Source of the DNA: Taxillus chinensis
Lineage: Eukaryota; Streptophyta; Magnoliopsida; Santalales; Loranthaceae
Length of the DNA stretch: 64,000 nucleotides
NCBI GenBank assembly: GCA_023512835.1
Contig: CM042085.1
Coordinates: 43,214,721-43,278,720 of the forward strand
Direction: 5' to 3'
Part shown: piece by piece, positions 1 to 11,230 of the stretch
Numbering within the stretch: the first letter of the stretch is position 1
How the letters are laid out: the number at the start of each line of letters is the position of its first letter
Notes under the pieces: generated by a model
What the model saw: the letters and a program-made list of their open reading frames with translations, nothing else
Databases searched by the model: none
Told to the model about the DNA's origin: nothing
Program-made: the position numbers and the translations under genes

Positions 1-480
1 CGTGACTCCCCATTCACCCACATGGAGGGCAACGGGGTTGGATTACTAGATGCCACACAAGCAAAACTAACAATTATAATAAATCTAACAAGCCACATCT
101 TTATTTAATTCCAAACCTCAAAGGTTCACAAACCAACCATGTTCCGTACTACAATTCAGTCTCTTAGTACATTTCCCCCCATGGGGTTACATAAGTCATA
201 AAATTACATCACAGAAGAGCAATAAAATGAAGATGGTCTTCCACCTTGGTGTATCCACCTAACGCCTGTAAGTCCCTGGAAAACAAGCAAACACAGTAGG
301 AGGGGTGAGCAACCATAGCTCAGTAGGGATCAAGTCTCCCCAACCCTTCCCATGCTCCTAGCGGCTACATGCATGTGCACAGGTGTAATGACGTGGTAGT
401 AGTAAGAAAATAAAGCATTTCACATAACGGGTGTAACCTCAGCCCCAGCCACACTGGCTAACAAACCACATCTCAAATAA

Positions 481-606
481 GTAATTTAACCGCCTCTTCA
501 GGCCACTGATTTAACCGCCTCTCAGGCAAAGTAGTTTAACCGCCTCTTCAGGCCACTAGTTTAACCACCTCTCAGGCAAAGTGATTTAACCGCCCCTTCA
601 GGCCAA
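481..606 (-). repeat. 50-bp tandem repeat in LTR A
   Basis: About two and a half copies of a 50-bp unit, each made of two 25-bp half-units that differ by a CTTCAGGC or CTCAGGC core after TTTAACCGCCT. The same array occurs at 29163-29288 and, inverted, at 18091-18213, so it is a property of the LTR family and not a local expansion. Confidence 0.85.
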
Positions 607-2002
607 ATAGCACAGTCATGCACACAACATACACCACGGTCACTCAAGCATAAAACCAAACACTTGGTGTGCACCCGTTCACAAGTGCACCAACCCAGTC
701 ATTCAGGCAATAGAACAAACACCCGGCATGCATACTTACACCGAATCACAAGTCCAATCACACAGGCATTTTATCAAACATGTACTAGGCATATACTGTC
801 ACGCCCCAATTTCCTTCCACTTGGAAATAAGTAGTGACTGCCCATGCCCGCACCCGAAGGGACAAGGGGTTGGTGCAAGCACCTTAAAAGGACTTCTGGC
901 ACGGGTGCTGTCCCAAACCTGCACAACCAGGCTAACATGCCAAGGGGCATGCTCCTCCTCCCCAAACCATGCACACAAACACAAATTGAATAACAACATC
1001 TCATTTTATTTCATTTCAACGACTAAATGTTTATTACAACCCAGTCGGGGAAAAACCCCTATGAAGCCAGGTGTACTATTACAAAGAAAACCAAACCAAA
1101 TTCCAAACACATAAAACCAGAGTACAACGAAGGAAATAACATAAAACTCCCAGCCTTAGGGGCCTAGCTCCTCAGCCTTCACCTACCGCCTGCTAAACCC
1201 TACAAAAGAACAGTTTATAGGAGGGGTGAGCAAACCATAGCTCAGTAGGGATCCAGTCTCCCCAGACCCGTCCCGCTCTACAACATGCATGATATGTGTA
1301 TGCTTGTGCTCGTGTCGTGCCTAAGGCTAAAGCAGCAAACATCACCCAGTAAACACTCTTTACCTAAGCCCGCACTGAAGGGCAGAGGACACCCCGCCAC
1401 CACGGCGACATGACATACCACATCCAGGCGAATGTTGCATGGACACCAATGCAACATTTTCCACCCGAGTCAGATATGGTCAACCACCTCCTCGGGCGCC
1501 ATACCTACCCTCAGGAATGGGTGTAGACTTAGCCCACCGTCGTGAGTGCTACACTGAGACTCAGGACCACGTCCTGGCCAAATCTCAAAGGGGTCCAGCT
1601 ATTGTGCCTGGCCCATATCTCAGCTCAGTCTCAAACAGACCAACAGAACAGCATAGCATTACATCTCAACATGTAAACTCAACACAGCATTTACACTTTA
1701 TTTTAGAGGGACCAACATGGTCAGATACAAGCCACACACATCAGCCTCATAGGCTTTTTATCAAATACAAATCAAACACAGTACACACCAGTCACACAGG
1801 TATATCATCAGACACCCATATACAACGTCTCACAGGCATTATATTGAATACATGGCATGCAGGCCTCACAGGCATTTCATCAAACACAGTGCGCAGGCCT
1901 CACAGACATTTCATCAAACACATGGTGGGCATAAACAAACCTAGAAAATCCTCAGGCCAAATTCAACATCAGAATCAACAGAACATGCCACTGAAGGCCA
2001 AC

Positions 2003-2032
2003 ATCCATATAGGAGATCACACCTATATGGAT
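2003..2032 (-). promoter_or_regulatory. Conserved LTR stem-loop (C:G variant), LTR C
   Basis: Perfect 11-bp inverted repeat ATCCATATAGG / CCTATATGGAT with an 8-base loop. It lies about 250 bases downstream of the TATA box in element sense, so it should be in the transcribed leader. Other copies carry a T:A pair at the third position of the stem. Confidence 0.75.
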
Positions 2033-2255
2033 TTACATATATATATATATATATATAGGCGAATATCCTAGAACAGAGGAGTTAGGAAGAACATGAATCC
2101 CTACCTCAGACTTTTGTCTTAACCTCTACGCTAGACAGCTTCCAACAACGCAAACCACCATGGCAATTGCCCGGAGATCCTCTCTCTCTCTCTCTCTCTG
2201 GCAGCAGCTGCAGCAAAGAAGAACACAAGAACCCTAAACTCAAACTCAAGCCCTC

Positions 2256-2334
2256 ATTATATAGACACTACCCACATCAAAACGACGTAGTTTTGATTAA
2301 GTAAATCCCAGGATCAAAACGACGTAGTTTTGAT
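2256..2334 (-). promoter_or_regulatory. LTR C promoter: TATA box and two ACGT palindromes
   Basis: In element sense two copies of an imperfect 22-bp palindrome (half site ATCAAAAC, core ACGT; at 2313-2334 and 2276-2297) are followed by a TATATAATG-type TATA box at 2256-2264. A CT/GA microsatellite (2183-2202) follows downstream. The order is the same in every related LTR of the window. The function as the U3 promoter is inferred. Confidence 0.7.
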
Positions 2335-2867
2335 CACACAAGTTAGCACCTTTCCGCACCCATATAGGCCAAAATACTCAGAATTTCAACATGGTCCTTT
2401 GGAGAAAGATCATTAGAATGTCAAAACCAAGGGAACCATGCAAAAATATGGCTGCGCGCCAATTTGAACGTGAATTCCCCAATTCACGTGCAACTCCAAA
2501 TGCACTCCAAATGCGCTCAAACTTCACCCCTAGCCTCCTTGCATCATGTAGAAGACAACCACAATTGCACGTGAATTGGACCCATTTCACGTGCACCTCA
2601 CATACACGTCCGTTTGGCCTGAAACTTCTGTGGTAGATAGAGGACATCATTCTAAGCATCTTTCCTTTTGCACGTGAATTCATTTGAGCCCATTCACTAG
2701 GGCAAAATCTAGAAACAACTCTACTCAGAAGGCAAAACTGTGACTAACTCAAGGTACAGGTCCTTACATATACACACAGCAATATTCACACAGGCATTTC
2801 ATCAAGCATGTGACATGCACCAACCACCCAACAGCAGAATCACACCAAAATGCCATTGAAGGCCAAC

Positions 2868-2897
2868 ATCCATATAGGAGATCACACCTATATGGAT
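2868..2897 (-). promoter_or_regulatory. Conserved LTR stem-loop (C:G variant), LTR A
   Basis: Same perfect 11-bp stem and 8-base loop as at 2003-2032, in the distal half of the interrupted A LTR, followed by a TA-rich stretch. Confidence 0.75.
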
Positions 2898-3170
2898 TAC
2901 ATATATATATACAAACAGGTATAATCTATAATCTGCCCCAAAACCCTAGGACAGAGGAGGATTTAGGAAGAACAGAACCCCTACCTCAAGTAAGACACAA
3001 CAACACAGCAATAGTCTGTTCCCACGCCGAACGCCGTCCACCCACGAGACTCTGACCACCCACGCAAGACGCCCGGCAGCAACCAGGAGCTCTCCTTCCC
3101 TCTCTCTCTCTCTCTGCGACGGCTGGTGGAGCAATAAACCCTAACCCTAAAACAGAGAGGCTTCTCCTCC

Positions 3171-3247
3171 TTATATAGACAACACAACATCAAAACGACA
3201 TAGTTTTGATTAAGTGAATCCCAGCATCAAAACGACATAGTTTTGAT
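3171..3247 (-). promoter_or_regulatory. LTR A promoter: TATA box and two ACGT palindromes
   Basis: Palindromes at 3189-3210 and 3226-3247 (half site ATCAAAAC; one base of the ACGT core has changed, giving ACAT on the plus strand) lie upstream, in element sense, of a GTCTATATAAGG TATA box at 3171-3180. A telo-box-like CCCTAACCCTAA (about 3139-3150) and a GA repeat follow downstream. Promoter function is inferred from position. Confidence 0.7.
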
Positions 3248-3871
3248 TACACAAGTTACAACCTTTCCGCATCCATACACACCAAAATACTCACTATTCC
3301 AACCTGGTCCTTTGGGAAAAGATGATTAGAATAACAAAACTAAGGTAACCATGCAAAAATATACCTGCACGCCAATTTGAACGCCAATTCCCCAATTGGC
3401 GTGCAGCTCCAAATGCACTCAAACTTTACCCCAAGCCTCCTTGCATCTTGTAGAGGCCTGAGAAGCAAAAATATGCTTGCACGTGAAATGGGTGAATTCA
3501 CGTGCAGCTCCAAATGCTCTGAAATTTCTGTGGTAGGTAGAGGACCTCATTCTAAGAAACTTTTGTTCTTGCACGCCAATTGTTTGAGGCCATCTACTAT
3601 ACCAAAAGAGAGCTCCAAAATCTGCCAAAACAGCTTAAAACCGCATGTATATGCATAGTATCTTCCTAGGGCATAAATACACGTTATCACTTGTCATATG
3701 CACCTCCCAAAAGTCCCCTCTTGGGCTCATCTCTTACCTCAAACTTGTGCACCAACATCCAAGGTGTTTTAGCTAAAGTGTGTGGGAAGGAAACTCCCTA
3801 AAACCCAACAATTTCCACTCACAAGGCATCTGTGATTAACTCCGTACATCCCACAAACATGGGTCATTACA

Positions 3872-4029
3872 TTAGGATTTCATATCTTGTCCTTAGCTTT
3901 TCCCTCACGAGTGAAGGTCCGGATTAAGATCATATCTTTTGCAACAACTTAATAATAAACATGCAATGTCTTAAATCAAATTACATAGGGTTTTATCCGC
4001 ATCATCCAAATTCTAGGCTTGATCCAACA
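3872..4029 (-). mobile_element. Sirevirus-like 3' LTR stub
   Basis: In minus orientation an LTR terminus TGTTGGATCAAGCC starts at 4029, directly after a purine tract. Only about 158 bp remain before the A-family LTR begins at 3871. It is the expected 3' LTR of the copia element whose envelope-like ORF and pol lie to the right. The start is defined by the PPT-TG junction; the rest of the LTR lies outside the window or is lost. Confidence 0.6.
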
Positions 4030-4040
4030 ATCTCCCTTAA
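4030..4040 (-). promoter_or_regulatory. Polypurine tract of the Sirevirus-like element
   Basis: TTAAGGGAGAT on the minus strand, immediately before the TGTTGG LTR terminus. It is the position where plus-strand DNA synthesis would be primed. Confidence 0.55.
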
Positions 4041-4670
4041 TATGTATATGCCAAAACCCTTTGTACAAGAATTTTACAGAAATAAAGATAACTTCCATAT
4101 TCCATTAAGTCAGCAACAAAAGTACAATTCAGCCTTGATACAAGAATTTTACATTAAGGTACATAAGGCTTACTATACTTGAAGATCCATTGTTGTTGCC
4201 TTCTCTCGAAGCTCCATTGTCTGCTCCATCGTGTAATTGTGGATGTTGTTCCAATCTTCATCCACTCTTATGAAAGACTTGATGAAGAAACATACAAAGG
4301 CTCCACAGCTATCTCCACCGAGCTATTGAGGCACTTGCTTCTTGCCCCGGATCGCCGCCTTCAACTTTTCAGTTAGAGCCAAAGTAATTTGACCCATTTC
4401 TTCATAAAGCCTGGATTGCTTTACTGCTTATGTCAGTCGAAGATGCAGTGGTTCCAGTTGATTTTTTCTGACTTTGTTATCCACAACTTGATGAGAATCA
4501 ATCAAGAGCATCTACTTTGACGGAATCAGAAAGACAATCAGCATGAAGTGCGGCGTCTTGACCCGGTACAGAATGAGGACCGAGGAAAGATATTTCCATG
4601 GCTTGCTGTCCTCAACAGTTTCGTCAATGAAGGTCCGAATGTGGGCTACGTCTGGAAGATAGCCCTCAGA
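4041..4670 (-). other. Tail between the envelope-like ORF and the PPT
   Basis: No open frame with recognisable homology. It contains a short direct repeat, TACAAGAATTTTACA, at about 4065 and 4140. It may include the decayed C-terminal end of the envelope-like gene, because plausible peptide stretches continue in several frames. Confidence 0.4.
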
Positions 4671-6904
4671 CTAACATGGCAAGACATCAGACAAGTGTCC
4701 ATCCTTGTACAGAGACGGAAACAACCTCATCTCCATCTTTACCGCCCGAGAGAAGATGTCTATGTCATCCGTGGTAAACAGACCCTTCTCAGGATGTAAA
4801 GTCTGAATATCTTCAAGGGAGAAGGGATACATATCTGACAGACATCTTCGGTCGGTAGTAAAAGTGGCATACTTTGTCATTTCATTAAAAACACTTCCAT
4901 TCGCATCATGTGGATCACGTTCCGTATATAATGGGAGGAAGGTGACAGCCGCGGATAGAGAGGTCGAAGGAGGAGCTGCACTTGAGGAGCTGGGCTGAGA
5001 GAAGCGGCTGCGTTTAGGGATAGGAACTCCTGGAAGTAGTGTAGATGCATGCCGCTTACTAGTAGGAGCGGAGGAAGTTGCAGGAGGATCAGATGACAAT
5101 CTCTCTCCCATTTTGGCAGATCGCCAAGGAGCGGTAGGAGGACGAGCCATCGTGTGAGCCAGGTCCGCGAATGAGGTTGAGAAGGAATGCATGGACGAGG
5201 CTACAAGATCCATCTTCTGCTCAATGGAAGTGGAAGAGTCAGTTAGGGTGGAGAGGAGTTAGGCGCTGAGAGCATCAACTTTGATGGCGATGGCGGCAAT
5301 TTGGGCGCTCTGGGCTTGGGCGTGACGGTCCAGCTGTGTAGATATCACAGCGTCGGAGTGAACCATGCCAAAGGAGGCGCGTCTAAGTGCAAACTCCGGG
5401 GCTTTGGAGGACTCCCCCGATGAAGAGGGGCAATAGTGCAGTGGATAGAGGATTTAGCAGCTGGAGAGAGGGGTTGGTTAGTAGCAGCAGTAGAAGGACC
5501 AGCCGGAGCATCGGAGGCATTTGGGGCATCAGAACCGCTTTGACCAGAGAGGTCAACGATGGGAATGGCTGCAGCAGGAGAAGAGGGCCCAGCCTCAGCA
5601 GGGGAAGGAACCTGTGTGTCATGGGCCGGTCCGGAGGTAACAACAAAAGGGACATTAGGAATGGAGGCCAGTGTAAAGAAGCCGTGGCCCAGATTCTAGA
5701 CGTTCATTTCCTCCGGGGTTTTGGTGTGGCAAATGTAATACACCCGGAGGTCATTGTTGGGGATGGTGGCTGTGCAAGCGAGGCTGAAACGGAACTAGAG
5801 GTCTATTATGGTGTCGACGGGGAGATGGTCTAGGTAGTCTTGAGGTTGAGGAAGTGGGGGCAAAGGGGCTTCCGGAGGAGAGGTAGGGACATCAGCCACT
5901 ACTGCAGCGACAGCAGCATCAACTGCAGTAGCAACAACGGGAGAATCAGGTGCGGGGACATCAGCAACAGAAGGCACTGGAGTATTAGTCGGAGGATAAA
6001 TTGGCTGAGACTGCCCTGCAACCTCGGATGGGTCTACGCGAACGCTGTGTTGGGAGCCTTGAGAGATGGAAGGAGTAGCTACGGACTAAATCCGTGAGGA
6101 CCAGTGGGTAGAGCTGACCTCAGGGGTAGAGTTGCCGGCTGGGTCACCAACCGAACTACGCTGTTGTTTTGGAGCAGGGAGGAGGTAGATAGCAACAAAG
6201 GGCCGGCGGGCTGTTAGATTCCCATCAGGCGTAAGATGGCGAAGGAAGAAGGCCTAGGGAAAGGGGATAACGCCATGTCCATTGAAGTGGGAGGGACGAA
6301 GATGCTAGAAGACAATGCTGAGGATCCGCCCAAAGGATTGATTCTTTGGGTTGTTCCCTAGTAGCCAGAACAAGAAAGTCCCCTAATCCATCGAGAGACC
6401 CTCAAAGACTCCGTACATTGCTAAAAGCAGGTCATACGGGAGGGAGTCGAGGGCTGTTGTCCAAGCCAGAAGACACCGGCTTAGGACGGTCACCATACAT
6501 CGGTAGTGACCCTGGAAGGACTTCACCCTATATTCCTTCCCTTTGTAAGGGCAGCCCATGCAAGCTGCCATTTGCTCTGGGTCTGGGTGCTGAGGAGGAC
6601 CGGAAGGAAGATAAAGAGCGGTGCGAAGGATCTTTGGGGTGATGACAATGGATTCACCCCGAACGGTGGAACGGATGGAGTCGGTGGTGCAGCGAATGGT
6701 CCGGTAGAACTCAGTAACATCATCGATGAGGAGATCGACGGGATCAGAGACCAGGTTTAGGAGGCGGCTAGCTTCAAGTAATGGGCGAAGTTCCAAGAAC
6801 CACACCGGAGGATTGGATACAGAGTTCCAGTCGACCAGATGGCCGGGATTAACGCTAGAGAGAGCGGTCTTGGGTGCCATTTGAAATGAACGCAAAGAAG
6901 GCAA
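4671..6904 (-). pseudogene. Envelope-like ORF of a Sirevirus-type copia element (broken)
   Basis: The longest open piece is the N-terminal 173 residues (6904 down to 6383), with a second possible start at residue 9 (6881, purine at -3). This piece resembles the 'putative plant transposon protein' domain found in plant envelope-like ORFs: a hydrophobic helical region around FYRTIR, then a segment rich in Pro, Gly and Cys. Proline, serine and alanine-rich linker follows in shifted frames (5977-5795, 5655-5383), and the last open piece (5213-4671) has a basic KRSRF stretch and an acidic C-terminal region. Frameshifts and stops separate the pieces. The place, downstream of copia RT/RNase H and upstream of a PPT and LTR, fits the extra ORF of Sireviruses. 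Domain naming is from memory of the family, so the family is likely and the function unknown. Confidence 0.55.
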
Positions 6905-6984
6905 AGGAAATTTACGGTTTGAGAAAAGGAAGAGCGACTATGAAATTTGAGAGTAATAAGTCGCTCTTTGCGTGAAGGCTTATG

Positions 6985-6995
6985 ATATATATAGC
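6985..6995 (-). promoter_or_regulatory. TATA box in front of the envelope-like ORF
   Basis: CTATATATATC on the minus strand, about 100 bases upstream of the ATG at 6881. The interval is pyrimidine-rich and has no earlier ATG except the one at 6904. This looks like a separate promoter for the envelope-like ORF; it is inferred from layout only. Confidence 0.45.
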
Positions 6996-6999
6996 AGAT

Positions 7000-7980
7000 T
7001 AGTGGATGTCGGTAGGTCTAGGGTTTAAGCGAGATGAACAGTAAACCGTCTGACAATCTGATGTCATAAGACTTGATAGTTGGTGCCCCCAAGTAAAGAG
7101 ATGACGTGGAGGCAACATAACCAAGCATTTATGACAGCTGTTTGCCTTCTTCCGAAAAATGAAGTGATTAATTACCCCGCTCGAGACGTACATTTAATAG
7201 ACTATCATTATCCCTCCTCAAAAATACGCGATGTAAGATAATACTTTGTTTATCACAATTTAAGAGTTCCAAGAGTCAAGAGGAATTGAACCGACTTTCA
7301 TCCGGGGTAAAGATAATTTGTAGAAGAATATCCGGATGAAAAACAGACCAAGTCCGTAGAAATAGGTGCTGTAAGAGAAAAGTAGATTCCTTTGTTGTCT
7401 TGAAGTCGAAGAGAAAAGAAGTACTGCAACACTTCATATCCGAGACATCAGACATGATATATATCGGTGAAAATGCAAAGGGAATCTGAACCTGTAGCTT
7501 CATAAAAATAAACTAACAGAACATAAGACTTAATAGGTTGGGATTAGTACGGATATAAAACAGATATGGAAAGTCAGCATAATCCGAACTAAAATAATCA
7601 GAACTTATGCATTAAAAATGAAGCGAGACACATACATACGAGTTACAGATCATTTTTACTGAAATTAAAGCATATGTCAGATAAGAAACACATAAGTTCA
7701 TATTGGTCAACATAGCGAAACCTTCACGCTAAACGACGTAGCTAAGATTAATTAAATCTATATGATTTGTCCAACTAAAGATTCATGAGTGAGAATGGAT
7801 TAAAGGAACACATGCCAGAAACAATCAATTGACTATTATATTAAAATGCTTAGTTGAAGAAACAAAAACTTTCAATCATGCCACAATTCTGATTCAACAA
7901 TGCATGTCCAGTCAGATCCAAAAGTAAGAGTTATAGGGTAAAGCAACCGAGACATATCCGAGGGATATTACGGAAGTAAT
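7000..7980 (-). other. Non-coding spacer upstream of the envelope-like ORF
   Basis: A+T-rich sequence with no supported gene. It belongs to the Sirevirus region between pol and the envelope-like ORF. Bases up to 7933 have no partner in the right arm of the inverted duplication, because an Athila element is inserted there at 44872. Confidence 0.5.
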
Positions 7981-8135
7981 AGATAAAACTTTTGCTCCCC
8001 CTTAGATCGTGCGATCCACTCGAGAAAGACTCTCCCTCAGATAGACAGCCAGGAAAGAGATCACGAGACATATAAGGGGGGTATTACTTGGGTAATAGAT
8101 AAAACATTTTCTCCCCCTTAGACCATGTGATCCTC
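7981..8135 (-). repeat. Tandem polypurine tracts (Sirevirus hallmark)
   Basis: Two copies of CTAAGGGGGAG on the minus strand (8111-8121 and 7995-8005), 116 bp apart, each followed by a similar stretch ending in AATACC/AATATCC and ATGTCTCG. Repeated PPT-like tracts after pol are described for Sireviruses. The inverted copy is at 44683-44809 with the same 116-bp spacing. Confidence 0.65.
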
Positions 8136-8597
8136 TCGATGGACATTTCCTGCTTAATGTTTAGATCATGAGAAATTATTGTCTATCCTTAAGGAAACTC
8201 CACTTCAGAAGCTGATCAGATTGCAACTGTGATTTCATCTACCAGGCATTCTGTGCTAACCCATTTCATTTCTTCAACCACGTATGTTAATAATTCAATC
8301 AATGTGAGAATTCATTAGACATATGGTAAGAGATGGAAATAGGAATCATGAAATCCTAAAAAGGTTTTATTCATATATCTTTAATTATGGTAGCTTAAGT
8401 GACTTCAGTCGGGAAACGCAAGCATCCTCCCATAATGAAAGTATGGGAATATTATTAGAAACATAATGCATGACACGAGTAAACATGATCAGCATGAAGT
8501 GTAGTAAGTGTCTAACGCTTATCATGAAGCACGATGCATGTTCTGAAAAAGATACTTTTGGATGAATAAATTAGAAACTATGCAGAAAGGTCAAGGA
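8136..8597 (-). other. 3' untranslated region of the copia pol
   Basis: Sequence between the end of the copia RNase H reading and the tandem PPTs. No gene is seen. The matching block in the right arm is 44219-44682. Confidence 0.5.
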
Positions 8598-9912
8598 TAC
8601 CTAATTTGAGGAGTAGTTCAAAGAATCTTGCATCAGGTAGGGGCTTGATGAGTATGTATGCGAGTTGATCATCCGTAGTAACATGTTTGAGAGATATATG
8701 CTTTTTGAGAACATGATCTCAGATGAAGTGATACCTGACTTCAATGCGTTTTGTCTTTGGGTGCATGACAGGATTGTTGCTGATAGCAATTGCACTGTCC
8801 TTGTCGTAATATAGTGGAACAGACGTCATGTTAAAACCATAGTCAGTAAGTTGACTTTGCATCCAGAGAAGCTGTGCACAGCAACTCCCATTAGCTATAT
8901 ATTCTGCCTCAACAGTAGAGGTCGATATGGAAATATGCTTCTTATGGAACCATGAAATCAATCTGTTTCCAAGGAACTGACAAGTACCACTAGTGATCTT
9001 CCTGTCGATGCGATACCCGGCAAAATCAGCATCTGAGTATCCAGATAAAGAGAAGTTGGACTCCTTGTGATACCAAAGTCCCAAATTCACAGTCCCCTTA
9101 AGATATCGTAATATCCGTTTGACATGAAGCATGTGCGACTCTTTAGGATTCACCTGATATCTTGCACATATGCAGGTTGGGAACATGATATCCGAGCGAC
9201 TTGTTGTAAGATACAACAATGATCCTATCATACCTCTATATTCAGTTACATTTACTAATTCTCCGTTAAGATCAGGATATAATTTGGCACTGACTGACAT
9301 GGGAGTCTTCACGGGAGTTAAGTTTTGCATTCTGAACTTCTTGATTAAGTCACGTGTGTACTTAGCTTGGTTGATGAAGATTCCATCCTTCATTTGTTTA
9401 ACTTCTATTCCAAGGATGTACGATAATTCTCCCATCATGCTCATTTCAAACTTGCCAGTTATCAACTTCGCGAACTCTTCACAAAGCTTCAAATTAGATG
9501 ATCCGAAAATGATGTCATCCACATAAATTTGTATGATCATAGAATGACCCTTCTCTTTCCGTAAGAATAATGTGGTGTCTATCTTCCCTTTTCTGAAGTT
9601 GTGTTCGAGTAAGAATTGTGACAGTGTGTCATACCAGGCTCTTAGAGCTCGCTTCAATCCATACAAGGCTTTCCGTAGTTTATACACCATGTGTTCAGCC
9701 TTGTGTTCAACGAATCCCAGAGGTTATTCAACATAAACCTCCTCTTGAAGATCTCCATTAAGAAAAGCGCTCTTGACGTCCATCTTATAAACTGTGAAGT
9801 TTTTATATGATGCATATACCAGGAACATTCGGATCGCTTCAAGTCTAGCTACTGGAGCAAAGGTTTCGTCATAATCAATGCCTTCTTCGTGAAGATATCC
9901 TTTGGCTACCAA
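8598..9912 (-). pseudogene. Ty1/copia reverse transcriptase-RNase H (Sirevirus-like), broken
   Basis: Read from 9912 downward. The first piece has the copia LVAKGY and DETFAPVAR motifs and the first catalytic Asp in [10 protein letters not shown], then stops at a CAA-to-TAA change (about 9721) that the right-arm copy lacks. The 323-residue piece from 9690 carries the YVDD catalytic box (residues about 90-93), the LGIEV region, and the copia RNase H signature: SDADFAG, then EAEY, then DKDSAIAIS. After 8719 the frame continues with small shifts to about 8598. The copia integrase that should lie upstream is absent: the sequence passes straight into Tat RT at 9913. Family assignment is firm. Activity is not expected. 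Confidence 0.88.
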
Positions 9913-10533
9913 TCAAGCTTTGTAGCCATCATGAGTGTCAATGTGAGGTAGTAGAAAGTTATCTTTTGGACTAGCCCTATTGAGGTCGCAATAGTCTACG
10001 CACATACGGACCTTCCCCCCTTTCTTTGGAACTGGTACGATGTTGGCCACCCATTCCGGATAGTGGGCCACACTAAGGAACCCTGCGTCCCATTGCTTTT
10101 TGACTTCTTCCTTGATCTTTAGTATCATCTCCGGTCTCATCCTTCTTAGCTTTTGCTGGACAGGCTTACACTCAGGTCTCAAGGGCAACTGGTGTTGCAC
10201 TATATATATATCCAATCCCGGCATATCTTTGCAGGACCAAGAGAACACATTAATGTAGAACTTGAGAAGATCAAGTAGCTGATCTTTGACATTATTGGGG
10301 ATTAAAGACCCCAATCTCAATTCTTTTGGCTCAGTGGTTGTTCCGAAGTTTACGACTGTGATTGGGTGTTCACTAGGGATAGTGGGCTTGTCTTGTTTTT
10401 CTAGCAGGAGATCGATATCTTCTGGTGGCTCAAGATCTTCTACTGTGCCTGCTTCCTCTATCTCAGACACTGACTGTTCCCAATTTGGATTATGGTCAAG
10501 TCTTAAGCAACTCGTTTCTTCTTTCCTTACCAT
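9913..10533 (-). pseudogene. Tat/Ogre reverse transcriptase N-terminal part, fused to copia RT
   Basis: 206 residues. The first half is an acidic linker; the second half is the Tat/Ogre RT fingers region with the [24 protein letters not shown] and [11 protein letters not shown] motifs and the start of the PHIDT segment. At that point, where Tat RT would run into its own palm domain, the sequence switches to the copia YKARLVAKG motif. In this arm the joint carries a TGA; the right arm has CGA at the same codon and reads through into copia RT. The Tat catalytic palm (YLDD-like box), RNase H and integrase are missing. Confidence 0.85.
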
Positions 10534-10756
10534 TTCTCTAAATTTGTCATACCTGTTTGAAAAAGTCTGACTTACTCGACCATATATGATAATGCATGTG
10601 CCATGAAATGCAAGGGGATGCTTTAAAAAAGTTTCATTTTATTCCAAATTTTCAAAATAAAGATTACAATGAATTGAAAAACAACAAAGAGAAAACATTG
10701 AAAATGCCATAGCAGGTTCCTTGAACCGTTTACATGATAGGGAGGTCCAAGCTTTT
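10534..10756 (-). other. Decayed spacer between G-patch and RT in the Tat pol
   Basis: Short non-coding-looking stretch, also present in the right arm at 42054-42276. It includes a T-rich tract. No separate gene is seen; Ogre elements can carry an intron near here, but I see no clear donor and acceptor pair. Confidence 0.35.
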
Positions 10757-11122
10757 CTAGTTATCCAATTGCTGTCCCGGATCTCCTTGGCATACCCGAA
10801 CCAGTTCCAACTCTTCATTGTCATCCCTTGTAGCGGTCACTATTTTTTCCCTTTGATTTATGAACCCCGTACTCCAGAATGTAGCTCTCAGTGGTGGAAA
10901 AGTCATTTTCTGCTCTTGAATGGTTCTTTTCTCCAGTTTAGCCAGTTGGCTATCCCTTCTTCTTGTAGTCTCTAACTGCTTATCAGCTTTAGTAGGCTTA
11001 TAGCCTAGCCAAAATCTTCTGATTGTGCTTCGAATGGTAACAGGTTCTTTGATCCCTTGTCCCTGCAAGCCCAAGCCTTTTCCTGCTTCGTGGCCTAGCT
11101 TCAGCATGATTGACACTACCAT
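10757..11122 (-). pseudogene. Tat/Ogre G-patch-containing segment
   Basis: 121 residues opening with an MLKLGHEAGKGLGLQGQG segment, which matches the glycine-rich G-patch that follows the protease in Tat/Ogre polyproteins. A Lys/Arg/Glu-rich stretch follows, ending before the RT part. The segment before it (11231 to 11122) still reads as Tat polyprotein in frame after a TAA stop, so the stop at 11231-11233 breaks a once-continuous frame. The right-arm copy is 41688-42053. Confidence 0.75.
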
Positions 11123-11230
11123 CCTTGATGCTTTTGGTAGCTGTGTCCCAACATCCTGATCAGTTGCAGGATTCGGGAGGTAGGTTGCATTGACAACTTT
11201 GAATGAGCGGAAGGAACATTCAGGGATATC

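Larger units (their letters stand above)
797..2768 (-). mobile_element. Nested solo chromovirus LTR, family C
   Basis: A 1972-bp LTR with canonical termini: on the plus strand it opens TGTCACGCCCC and closes GGTCCTTACA, so in element sense it runs TGTAAGGACC...GGGGCGTGACA. It is flanked by a perfect 5-bp target duplication, tatac, at 792-796 and 2769-2773. The uninterrupted target can be seen in the sister LTR at about 29470, which confirms the boundaries. No internal sequence remains, so this is a solo LTR left by LTR-LTR recombination. It is related to families A, E and F: it shares the promoter palindromes, TATA box, CT-repeat and stem-loop, but its termini and U5 differ. Confidence 0.92.
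1..3871 (-). mobile_element. Chromovirus LTR, family A (window-edge copy, interrupted)
   Basis: This LTR lies in minus orientation and is cut by the window start about 37 bases inside its terminus, judged by alignment with the complete copy at 28641-30499. It ends in ...GGGTCATTACA at 3871, which is TGTAATGACCC in element sense. It is split by a nested solo LTR at 797-2768. In element sense it holds the U3 promoter palindromes, a TATA box, a GA-repeat, a stem-loop and a 50-bp tandem repeat, in the same order as other A copies. No polypurine tract or coding sequence follows it on the right, where Sirevirus sequence begins abruptly at 3872. It may therefore be a solo LTR inserted into the Sirevirus LTR. 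Its left flank is outside the window, so no target duplication can be checked. Confidence 0.85.

Noticed and set aside
728..1114. Small ORFs within LTRs A, C, E and F (many of 60-210 codons)
   Set aside because: Not conserved between copies of the same LTR, no homology, and crossing promoter and repeat modules.
4179..4376. Plus-strand ORF at 4179-4376 as a gene
   Set aside because: Antisense to the Sirevirus tail, no recognisable domain.
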